From Bathymodiolus brooksi (Eukaryota > Mollusca > Bivalvia > Mytilida > Modiolidae): a stretch of DNA of 64,000 bases. The notes under the pieces are model-generated. The model was not told the DNA's origin and did not search any database. It worked only from the letters and a program-made list of their open reading frames with translations. The position numbers were made by a program, and so were the translations under genes. The stretch covers positions 24,137,462-24,201,461 of the forward strand of contig OY804589.1 in NCBI GenBank assembly GCA_963680875.1. Direction: 5' to 3'. Within the stretch, counting starts at the first letter, position 1, and every line of letters begins with the position of its first letter. Positions 57,001-64,000 of the stretch are shown here, one piece after another.

Positions 57001-58469
57001 CATCTCTTTTGTTTTCTGTGTTGTGTTTTATATTTTGTTTGGTTTCTTCCTGTGTCTTGTGCACCCAATGTTGCCAGTGTCTCTAGATGATTTTCCATTG
57101 TTGATTTGCTTTTCGGTTTTCTCTAATATTTATTTTTGAAAGAGAAGATGAGATGAACCCATTAGATGCTTGACTTAATAATATAATATTCAGAAGACGA
57201 TGACGTTGTAAAATATCTGAATACAAAATAATACATAATTAAGCTGGTTTATTTGAACATTTAATTTTCAGTCGGCACCGACAAAAAACGGATCCTGGAA
57301 CAATAATTATAACGACCGTTTTAAAGGTACTATATTTAATTTAATGTTAATTATTTTATAATTAAGATGACATGTGAGATGAAGAACAACACTGTATGTA
57401 AACGTCAGAGAAAACCGAAATGGCAGTCAAGAATAGACAAGCTAGAGGCATTCGGTACAAGACACAAACAGAACAAAACCAAAACAAAGCAGAAAAAAAA
57501 GCAAAACAAAAAAAATCAAAAAAAACAAAGCAAAAAACAAAACTAAAAATCAGCACAGAACACAAAAGAAAAGATTCCAAAGGGGCAACGAGAACTCCGA
57601 AGGAGAACAGACAATACAAAGGGGCAACGAGAACTCCGAAGGAGAACAGACAATACAAAGGGGCAACGAGAACTCCGAAGGAGAACAAACAATGGCCAAA
57701 TGAATAAAGACACACAAATGTCATCTACAAAGCACTACACAGAAAACTAAAATTCGAGCGATACGAACCCAATGACAATAGCTGGGGTGAATTAAGATGC
57801 TCTGGAAGGGTAGACAGTTTCTGCTCCACATGTGGCACTCGTCGTGTTTCTCTGGTTACAAACCCGATGACACAGACATTCCGTAACGAAAAAGATCAGC
57901 AACACGGACTCGACCGTAATTCCTGTGGTGAACCCATGTGCTCGTGAAATGTGACGACATTAACTTTAATACATTAATATTATATAGATTTCTGTTCATG
58001 CAAATTTACATTTATTTGACCTCTTGTCTTCCTGTTTAATATTTTAGGCTGGTATACCAACGGAAATGTTAATGCTTGCTTTAGAACCGGAAGCAGCCTC
58101 TATATACTGTCAACATTTGCCTATTCAGAAGCTTCATGGATCTAGCCCCGGATTTGTCATGACGGAAGTAGGAACTAAATACATGGTTGTAGACTTAGGA
58201 GGTATACTAATAAATTGACAATGCACACACACACACACACACAGACACTCACACACACACAATTTCAACAAGATTTTGTAAACAAATATATGTATGTTTG
58301 TGCCTCTCCTAAGCCCAAGACCTGTATTTCCAAAGTCATATGTCATGGTATTTTTTCCAGAACAATGAATTAAGGAGAAAGTGATTGTTCATTTGTTGAT
58401 ATTGATGGAATTGTTGACTGCATATAGCCCCATGATATAGCTGAAATATTGCTAAAATTGGCGCTAAAT

Positions 58470-58555
<86 letters not shown>

Positions 58556-60552
58556 TGACTGTATGTATGTATAAGTAACACAGCGGGTTTCCTATAAGAA
58601 GCATGAACTGCTTACCCTTCGAGAGCACCTGAATTAACCCTCTGCTGTTTCTTTGGTGGGGTTCATGTTGCTCATCTCTTTAGCTTTTTTTTTGTGTGGT
58701 CCTATTGTGTGTTCTTACGTTCTGAGTATGAGGGCTCATGTCGTATTTACGTTATTTGTGTTTGTTTGCGTATAGTGGTGTCCAACACATATTGTGTTGT
58801 GTATTTTTGTTTTGTTTGTCTTCGTCCTGTGTACTCAATGTTGCCAGTGTCTCTGGATTGTCCATTCTTGATTGCCCCTTCTGTTTTTTCTAACATATAT
58901 TATCGTCCCGTGTCTTGTGTACCCAGTGTTGCCAGTTTCTCTGGATTGTCCATTTTTGATTGCCCCTTCGGTTTTCTCTAACGTTTATTTTTATCCCACC
59001 GGTGTTGCCATTGTCTCTGAATTGTCCATTCTTGATTGCCCCTTTGATTTTCTCTAACGTTTATTTTCGTTCGTGTCTTGTGCACCCGGTGTTGCCAGTA
59101 TCTCTGGATTTTCCCTTCGGTTTTCTATAACGTTTATTTTCGTCCCGTGTCTTGTGTAACCGGTGTTGCCAATGTCTGAATTGTCCATTCTTGATTGCCC
59201 CCTCGGTTTTCTCTAACCTTTATGTTCGTCCTATATCTTGTGTACCCGGTGTTGCCAGTGTCTCTGGATTGTCCATTCTTGATTACGCCTTCGGTTTTCT
59301 CTAACGTTTATTGACCATCACTATTAAAACTTTTTCTTCATAACCGCCATGATATAGCTGGAATATTTGTTGAAAGTGGCGTTAAAAACCATAAACCGAA
59401 GATACGAAAAATCAATCTTATCCAATCGCCATCATGCTCATTGTGGTCGCTTGATCCCAAAATAGGGATATTTATAGTGTATATTTTTATATTCTAGGAG
59501 GGACAGCGGATATTACAGTTCATGAAAAGGCTTCCAATGGTCAACTGAAGGAATTATGCAGGGCGACTGGTAATGAGTGTGGCGGCACGTCAATTGATGC
59601 TAGATTCTTTAAAGTGCTTCAAGAAATAGCTGGAGAAAAAGTAATATCAGAATTTAAAGAAAAGGACCCATTATCTTATTTAGATCTGGTTCGAGAATTT
59701 GAAGCAGTAAAACGAACAGTTGGTACAGAGAAAAAGAAAAAAGTCAATGTAACAATTCCATTTGTTGCAATAGACGGAAAATGCAAAAAATTTGGAGGGA
59801 AGAGTTTAGAATCCGCCATTGGTTCGTCGTCGTATGTGGACAAAATAACTCTATGGGGTGACAAATTGAGATTTAATGCCGATTTAATGATCAAGCTCTT
59901 CACTCCAACAATTGACAGCATCATTACCTTAATGAAAAACACCCTTTCCAATAGGTCCACGAATGACCTATCAACTATTTTAATGGTCGGAGGATTTTCC
60001 GAATGTCCTCTGATACAAGATGCCGTCCAGGCAGCATTCCCTGGCAAGCGAATTATAATACCGGAAGATGCTGGTATGTCGGTATTGAAAGGGGCTGTTT
60101 TATTTGGTCATCGTCCGGATTTCATTCGGTCACGTGTGATGAAATGCAGCTACGGCATAAAGACGAATATTCCTTTTGATAAGAGAAAGCATGATGCAAA
60201 GCAGAAGGTTTTGATGGATGGGGAAGAAAAATGCGACAATATTTTCTCTCTAATTATTGAAAAAGATCAGATGGTAGAAGCCGGAACGAAAGTGTTGAAG
60301 TCGTACTTTACTCCGTATCCACACCAAGACGTTATGGATTTTTTGATCTATGTATCGGACAAGCAATATCCGTCATACGTTGATGACAATGGTTGCTCAC
60401 TACTTTGTAAACCTACAATTACATTCCCTGAAACATGTGCGGAAAAGCGCTGGGTTGACGTTGAATATATCTTCGGAAATACGGAAATTGGAATGACAGC
60501 CGTAGACAGGAATTCTGGGAAGGAAATAACCTCTACGTTTAATCTGATTTAA
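47724..60552 (+). CDS. HSPA12-like: HSPA12-like HSP70 family protein (tandem copy 2, intact)
   Basis: Exons 47724-48032, 49898-50116, 58048-58201 and 59498-60552 join to 1737 nt, encoding 578 residues and a stop. All introns are GT-AG with phases 0, 0 and 1. The protein is a cytosolic-type HSP70 relative of the HSPA12 branch: LDFGTT (13-18, phosphate 1), [14 protein letters not shown] (connect 1 region), DLGGGTAD (225-232, phosphate 2) and VGGFSE (391-396, adenosine-binding). It has no signal peptide, no membrane segment and no C-terminal EEVD. Length suits the family. The start ATG aligns with that of copy 1 and gives the usual short lead before the ATPase fold. Intron 2 is 7.9 kb, of which 6 kb is minisatellite. 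Expected role is ATP-dependent binding of client proteins in stress or immune responses; this paralogue's exact job is not known. Confidence 0.9.
48885..49110 (+). mobile_element. SINE-1 copy in intron 1 of copy 2
   Basis: In the sense orientation: GTAGTTGGATTTACAACTAC, the B-box-like GAGTTCGAATCCCAC, GACTTGCGGCAGATCGGTGG, CTCCGGTTTCCTCCACCAAT, then GTGGCGTTAAACACCATAAA. It is absent from intron 1 of copy 1 and so was inserted after the duplication or lost from copy 1. It is the only + strand SINE-1 copy in this window with both ends. Confidence 0.85.
49898..50116 (+). CDS. HSPA12-like: Copy 2 exon 2
   Basis: 219 nt, phase 0, TTTATTTAG|AATATTACC to GAAAAG|GTACTA. It encodes 73 residues including [20 protein letters not shown]. 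The donor GTACTA is weak and the same in copy 1. Confidence 0.9.
50140..50385 (-). mobile_element. SINE-1 copy in intron 2 of copy 2
   Basis: GCTTTATGGTGTTTAGCGCA at the left, GGTGGAAACCGGAGTAACCG in the middle, GCGGCATTCGAATC and CCAACTATCATGCGATCAC at the right. It starts 24 bp after the exon 2 donor, as the copy at 6197 does in copy 1. Confidence 0.85.
50465..56465 (+). repeat. 26-bp minisatellite in intron 2 of copy 2 (about 230 units)
   Basis: Same 26-bp unit as at 6585-8400 but about 6 kb long. It starts after TTCATCCCCAG at about 50465, equivalent to the AATCCCCGG of family A, and ends in TATTTAGCC at 56465, after which family A continues. Superimposed higher-order structure is visible. 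The rare word GCTAAGTCTTGATTGG at 51095 recurs at 53733 (offset 2638), and TAGTGGGGCTCA at 51961 recurs at 54624. CTGCTGCTCAATCATTAGTG at about 53105 recurs near 55565. Confidence 0.95.
56466..56700 (+). repeat. Family A right part, directly after the minisatellite
   Basis: Reads GTAGTGTTTGTCGACCATTC, TTTGTCGTTTTGTCCTTTTT, an inserted about 60-bp AGCTCACTTTG.. segment, then GTGATTGCATTGTCTGCCC, TATTTACGGCCTCTGATTAC and CGTTGGTATC. These match in order the part of family A that follows its core TTTAGT, so the minisatellite lies inside a family A copy. Confidence 0.75.
56905..57135 (+). repeat. Family A relative plus one 88-bp-type unit
   Basis: AACACGGTGGGTGTTTTATA, AGGCAGGAACTGCTTAACCT, TTTTTGGTGGTGTCCATGTT, then CCTGTGTCTTGTGCACCCAA, GTTGCCAGTGTCTCTAGATG and GCTTTTCGGTTTTCTCTAAT. 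This is the same variant that seeds the intron 3 array. Confidence 0.65.
57385..57705 (-). repeat. Inverted 88-bp-type unit with a 39-bp tandem triplication
   Basis: GAGAAAACCGAAATGGCAGT and CAAGAATAGACAA are reverse complements of the intron 3 unit. After an A-rich stretch, AAAGGGGCAACGAGAACTCC plus GAAGGAGAACAGACAATAC occurs three times with a 39-bp period (about 57580-57696). Because 39 is a multiple of 3 it produces a 95-codon ORF, which is rejected as a gene. Confidence 0.8.
57745..57880 (-). repeat. Family A fragment, reverse orientation
   Basis: AACTAAAATTCGAGCGATAC, ATGCTCTGGAAGGGTAGACA, CCACATGTGGCACTCGTCGT and GGTTACAAACCCGATGA. It corresponds to 8401-8540 in copy 1 and shares the downstream intron sequence (AAAAAGATCAGCAACACGGA). 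Confidence 0.75.
58048..58201 (+). CDS. HSPA12-like: Copy 2 exon 3
   Basis: 154 nt after TATTTTAG|GCT, ending TTAGGAG|GTATAC, phase 1. It encodes [20 protein letters not shown] to VVDLG. It is the shortest exon and splits the phosphate-2 glycine triplet. Confidence 0.9.
58222..58262. repeat. CA microsatellite in intron 3
   Basis: ACACAC runs interrupted by AGACACTC. Copy 1 has a shorter, interrupted CACACGCAC run at about 8965-8985. Confidence 0.85.
58425..58556 (+). repeat. SINE tail with long ATCA tetranucleotide run
   Basis: CCATGATATAGCTGAAATAT, then GGCGCTAAATACCAATCAAT followed by about 20 CAAT units. Copy 1 (9120-9216) has the same tail with a shorter run, so the run expanded here. 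Confidence 0.8.
58572..59315 (+). repeat. Family A relative and about 88-bp minisatellite in intron 3 of copy 2
   Basis: The family A part spans about 58572-58810 (AACACAGCGGGTTTCCTATA, TTTGGTGGGGTTCATGTTGC). About six units follow, built on TTGTCCATTCTTGATTGCCC, CTTCGGTTTTCTCTAACGTT and TTGTGTACCCGGTGTTGCCA; some are shortened to about 70-80 bp. Confidence 0.85.
59340..59396 (+). repeat. SINE-1 3' tail fragment
   Basis: CCGCCATGATATAGCTGGAA, then GAAAGTGGCGTTAAAAACCA. Homologue of 9918-9975. Confidence 0.65.
59498..60552 (+). CDS. HSPA12-like: Copy 2 exon 4
   Basis: 1055 nt after ATATTCTAG, ending with TAA at 60550-60552. It encodes residues 228-578: the rest of [25 protein letters not shown], the long helical insert with [27 protein letters not shown], and the C-terminal lobe ending [20 protein letters not shown]. 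No stop or shift is present, in contrast to 10068-11132. It lacks 9 bp found in copy 1 near codon 281 (FKEKDP against FKENKGKNP). Confidence 0.9.
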
Positions 60553-61565
60553 TATTTACTTTGTTTTATTTGTATGTCCAGTAGCTAAATGCCAGACTGT
60601 ACTAATTAAAAAACGTGGATATTCCTGATTTGATTCTAAAATTATACGTTGTTGACATTTGTTTTTCATATGAGTTATTGCCCTTGCGTGAGAGCAATTT
60701 TATTATAATTTTCCTAAAAGCTATCTATATATATTTGAACCGTATAAAAATTAAGGGGTAATTTCATTTACAAGTTTTTAACAACATTTAAATTGCATAC
60801 AGAGGATGAAAAAAAAATATTTAAATTTTAGTTGAAGTTTGCATGAAATTTAAAGGGAAGTTACTCCTGTGAAAACCTGAAAAAACGTCTAATTTTAGAA
60901 TGAAGTCGGAAGTATGCAAATAGTCCATTAGGTGTGAAACCTATAATTAATTTCTGTTACATTTTCTACTAAATTTGTGTTTTTTCGAGCCTGCCTGGCT
61001 ATTTTGTCTTAAGTTTAACTTCTTCATGACCATACATTTTCTGAAACGTACATGATTCCTCTACGTTCTGTGAAAATATAACGGGATGTTTAAAGTCTTG
61101 CAGTGACATGCCAGGCTATGGAAAACACCTACTCTAAAAATAGCTCCATCATCCCCGGGAAATTCAATATTTATAGGTCATGCATCAAATCCTCCATAGG
61201 GGTATTAAAATACAACTCAATCCATCAAATTTGGGCTCAAAATAATCCATAAATATTTAACTTCAATTATTAATTTTAATTATTCCATTCCATTCAGTAT
61301 ATTTTACAATACAACAAAGCAAAAGGAACTATTTTCTTTAAAAAGGACTACTTTTGATGAATTATTGGTTTGACACCATTATGAAGTCCCGGTATGTTTT
61401 GTTTTTCATTTTATTAGTAACAATGCCATTGTACAGAAAGTGTGATAATTTCGTTTTGATAATAATTGTGAAATCTGCTGTGAATTTATTGTCGTGCTTA
61501 CTGTATGATATGTCCACAACAATAGTTATATTAGGGCTAATTATGAATATAGACATGTCTTGACT
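60553..61565 (+). other. 3' flank of copy 2
   Basis: Homologous to 11133-11600 except for an insertion of about 0.5 kb (about 60815-61340) of unassigned AT-rich sequence. The ORFs at 61354-61563 on both strands are in this flank and show no conservation of frame with copy 1. Confidence 0.6.
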
Positions 61566-61703
61566 GTAACATGAAAATTAATATCCATAGAATTTATTGT
61601 TGTTTTTTTTTTTGCCTCATTTCTTTGCCTGGTGATTTCTGTATCAGATCAAAGTACTTGCATGGGGTTCTTTCCCTTCGGTCATTTCAATATTTTGGTT
61701 TGG

Positions 61704-61955
61704 TTTTATTTATGGTGTTTAACGCCACTTTCAACAATATTCCAGTTATATCTTGGCGGTCAGTTTTATTGGTGCAGGAAACCGGAGTACCCGGAGAAAA
61801 CCACTGACCTGTCGCAAGTTACTGACAAACTGTATCACATAATGTTGTATCGAGAACACCTCGCCATGAGCGGGGTTAGAATTCACAACTTCAGTGGTGA
61901 TAGCCACTGATTCCACAGGTAGTTGTAAATCCAACTACTATATGATCACGACGAC
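61704..61955 (-). mobile_element. SINE-1 copy
   Basis: TTTATGGTGTTTAACGCCAC, GCAGGAAACCGGAGTACCCG, GACCTGTCGCAAGTTACTGA, GGGGTTAGAATTC and CCAACTACTATATGATCACG. Its place after the copy 2 flank parallels the SINE at 11706 after copy 1. Confidence 0.85.
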
Positions 61956-62107
61956 GACGTAAATAACATACGTATTAATCCGCGACAAACCGTTTTACTC
62001 ATTGTGGCATAATTGGGTATTTATATTTATATTAGCTGAAGTTAAACGGTAACAGAAATAAATGTTGTCGTAGAATTAGTGACAAGTATAGATACTGCTT
62101 TATACAT

Positions 62108-62395
62108 TACAAACAGGGTTTATTAGCGTGCTCGCCACGAGTGTAGTAGATCGGGGTTCGAGTCCAGGTCGGATCAAACCAAAGACTATAAAATTGGTAT
62201 TTGTTGTTCTCTGCTAAGAACGCAGCATTAAGGAAAGAGAGCAAAGACTGAATGGCTCTGAATAAAGATAATGTGTCTGAGTGGGGCGAAATGTCTATCA
62301 ACGGAATATTGTTTCAGTGAGCTAGCATTATAAAAATCGGGGCCAACTAAGCGTGTTGGTCTAGTACAAAGTGAACCTCATCATCATCTCGGGGT
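62108..62395 (+). mobile_element. SINE-2 copy
   Basis: GGTTTATTAGCGTGCTCGCC, a GATCGGGGTTCGAGTCC B-box region, AAAGACTATAAAATTGG, AACGCAGCATTAAGG, GATAATGTGTCTGAGTGGGG, TTTCAGTGAGCTAGCATTAT and GTTGGTCTAGTACAAAGTGA, ending in CATCATCATC. The 3' AACAACAATC tail is missing. Confidence 0.85.
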
Positions 62396-62875
62396 TTAAA
62401 CAAGGACCATACAATTGCTTAATTGTTTTATAAATGATTTACAAGAGATATTTAATTACTTGTTTGATGTTCTATTACTTAAAAAAAATCATAAGTATCT
62501 GCTGTTAGATGACGATTTGATAATAACATCAGGGTTTCATGAAGGTATTTTTTAGAATACTTTGACAATTATGGACAGTAAATGCAAAAATAAGCTAACA
62601 AACCAAAAAAAAATGAAAAACAAAGTCATTATTATTTATTTTTTTTTTGTTCAAAAAACCTTATTCATCAAACTCACAGAAATATTTTTTAAAGTTTCCT
62701 TATAATTTGAAACTGAAGAATTAATTCAAGAATAATTCTCACCGTTCTATTGTTCACCCAGGTCTATGTCAGTACCGGCATTTTACTCAAATTAGAGAAC
62801 AATTGCTTGGCCGCATCAAATAACTAAGAAGGGAAGCACATACAATTAGTTTAATTACGCCACAGTTTATTGGGT
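62396..62875. other. No gene recognised
   Basis: AT-rich spacer between two SINEs, with homopolymer A and T runs near 62610-62650. Confidence 0.4.
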
Positions 62876-62877
62876 TA

Positions 62878-63115
62878 GGGTTATAGTGTTTATCGCCACT
62901 TTAAACAATATATCAGTGGCGGTCAGTTTTATTGGTGGAGGAAACCGGGGGACTCGGGAGAAAACCACCGACCCGTCGCAAGTCACTGACAAACTCTATC
63001 ACATAATGTTGTACACCTCGCCCTGATCGAGATTCGCACTCACAACATCAGTGGTGATAGGCACTGATTGCATAGGTAGTTGTAAATCCAACTACCATAC
63101 AAGCACGGCAAGGAT
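62878..63115 (-). mobile_element. SINE-1 copy
   Basis: GGTTATAGTGTTTATCGCCA, GGAGGAAACCGGGGGACTCG, GACCCGTCGCAAGTCACTGA, CGAGATTCGCACTC and CCAACTACCATACAAGCACG. Confidence 0.82.
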
Positions 63116-63560
63116 GGCCCCTCGCATCATTTAACTAAGAAGGGAGGCATATAAAGTTAGTTAAACCGCACCACATTTTATTGAAGTGTCTGTACCAATC
63201 AGGAATGTGAGTGGTCATGTATATGTGCTATGGGTATCTAACACTCATGTCACAAAATTAAGCAATATTAAATGATATTTATACAATTATAATATATTTA
63301 TACAACATATAGGTTACAAGACTTTACATAAAATCACAAGTACTTGTATATTGGTCACGTGACGTCGAATCTGTTTTTTAAAAAAATGCTCGTCAATGGC
63401 TGTTATATTGCTGACACAAATAGATGATATACATTCATTGTAAAATCTACATTGTGACACGTTTTGATTGGTCACAGAATGCATTCATTGTCAGCGCTGA
63501 ATATATAGTACTCGTTGATTGGCCAGAGCTTGAACTTCATCGACAGTGCAAAGGTGAAAG
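63116..63560. other. Probable 3' flank of the EF-hand gene
   Basis: AT-rich. Lying 3' of a minus-strand terminal exon, it should hold the 3' untranslated region, but no clear AATAAA on the minus strand could be fixed. Confidence 0.35.
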
Positions 63561-63816
63561 TTACTTGCTTTTTTCATATGCCTGAATGAATTCGTCATAT
63601 TTTAAGTTTTTGGCCGAATCCTTACACCAAGTAATTAACATGGCGGCCAGCTTGTCGCCACAGAGTTTCAGTTCTGCGTCCGATTTGATGCCGTCCAGTA
63701 TTTCCTGTTTAGATAATGCGCCCCTCTTATCAGTATCAAGTCGCTTGAAAATATCTCTCAGAACATCACCAGTAGAACGTTTCCCCCAAATATCCAGAAA
63801 CTCGTCATAATTTATC
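63561..63816 (-). CDS. EF-hand calcium-binding protein, last exon (partial gene)
   Basis: The exon starts after a TTTCAG acceptor (minus strand) at 63816 and ends with TAA at 63561-63563. The start INYDEFLDIW is the end of an EF-hand exit helix, so coding continues upstream beyond 63816. Next comes a good EF loop, DTDKRGALSKQE, with Asp at 1 and 3, Gly at 6, Leu at 8 and Glu at 12, though position 5 is Arg. The last hand (CKDSAKNLKYDE) keeps Glu at 12 but lacks the first Asp and the Gly, so it probably does not bind calcium. It looks calmodulin- or sarcoplasmic-type; a more exact name is not possible. The preceding exon must lie beyond the window or past the SINE at 63870. Confidence 0.7.
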
Positions 63817-63869
63817 TGAAACATTAGATTTTATGAAAAATGAAATAAATGGGAAGTAGCAATATCCTT

Positions 63870-64000
63870 TATGAGTAAGATGTTTAACGCCACTTTCAAC
63901 AATATTTCAGTTATCGTGGCAGTCAGTTTTATTCGTGAAGGAAACAGGAATACCAGGAGAAACCCACCGACCTGCCGCAAGTCACTGAAAAACTTTATCA
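63870..64000 (-). mobile_element. SINE-1 copy, cut by window end
   Basis: AAGATGTTTAACGCCACTTT, CAGTTATCGTGGCAGTCAGT, ACCGACCTGCCGCAAGTCAC. The tRNA-like head lies beyond the window. It sits in the intron upstream of the EF-hand exon. Confidence 0.8.

Noticed and set aside
57362..57724. ORFs on both strands (95 and 120 codons)
   Set aside because: Produced by the 39-bp triplication and an A-rich stretch; no conservation expected.

Overview
The window looks like nuclear DNA from a bivalve mollusc, most probably a mytilid-type mussel. This is inferred from content. It is AT-rich with short exons bounded by GT-AG introns, and it is dense in interspersed families that I associate with mussels and other bivalves: tRNA-derived SINEs, a Penelope-like element 3' end, an APE-type LINE, hAT-like and Harbinger-like elements, and a roughly 250-bp family called 'family A' here. 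It also carries HSPA12-type HSP70 genes, a family known to be strongly expanded in bivalves. Nothing bacterial or viral is present.

The backbone is a tandem pair of four-exon HSPA12-like genes on the + strand. Copy 2 (47724-60552) has exons of 309, 219, 154 and 1055 nt that join in phase into an intact 578-residue protein with all ATPase motifs. Copy 1 (4812-11132) keeps the same exon phases, intron positions and intron repeats but carries a nonsense codon in exon 1 and a 1-bp frameshift in exon 4, so it is a pseudogene. Homology runs from just upstream of the start codons to about 11600 and 61565. A SINE in intron 2, a 26-bp minisatellite in intron 2 and an 88-bp minisatellite in intron 3 are shared, so all predate the duplication. 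The 26-bp array later diverged in size, from about 70 to about 230 units.

The DNA between the two genes (11.1-47.7 kb) is mostly transposon debris plus a few decayed genes. In order: two SINEs; a Crypton-like tyrosine recombinase C-terminus; a multi-exon + strand gene with a SANT/Myb-like N-terminal exon and a frameshift; a HIRAN-like exon (-); a hairpin-forming repeat; a 45-bp minisatellite; a Harbinger element with a broken transposase; a Penelope-like 3' end; a 7.2-kb nest in which a hAT-like TIR element contains a nearly complete LINE that itself contains a foldback MITE; two MITEs with long G or C tracts; and a Penelope RT fragment. The left edge holds a 187-bp tandem repeat and weak exons of an unidentified minus-strand gene. 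The right edge holds the last exon of an EF-hand gene (-).

The most notable observation is how the minisatellites arose. The 26-bp array sits exactly where undamaged family A copies carry two TTTAGT words 26 bp apart, with family A sequence on both sides, so the array appears to have grown from that micro-duplication. The 45-bp array shares a perfect 24-bp segment with the head of a nearby SINE. I found no clearly new coding system.
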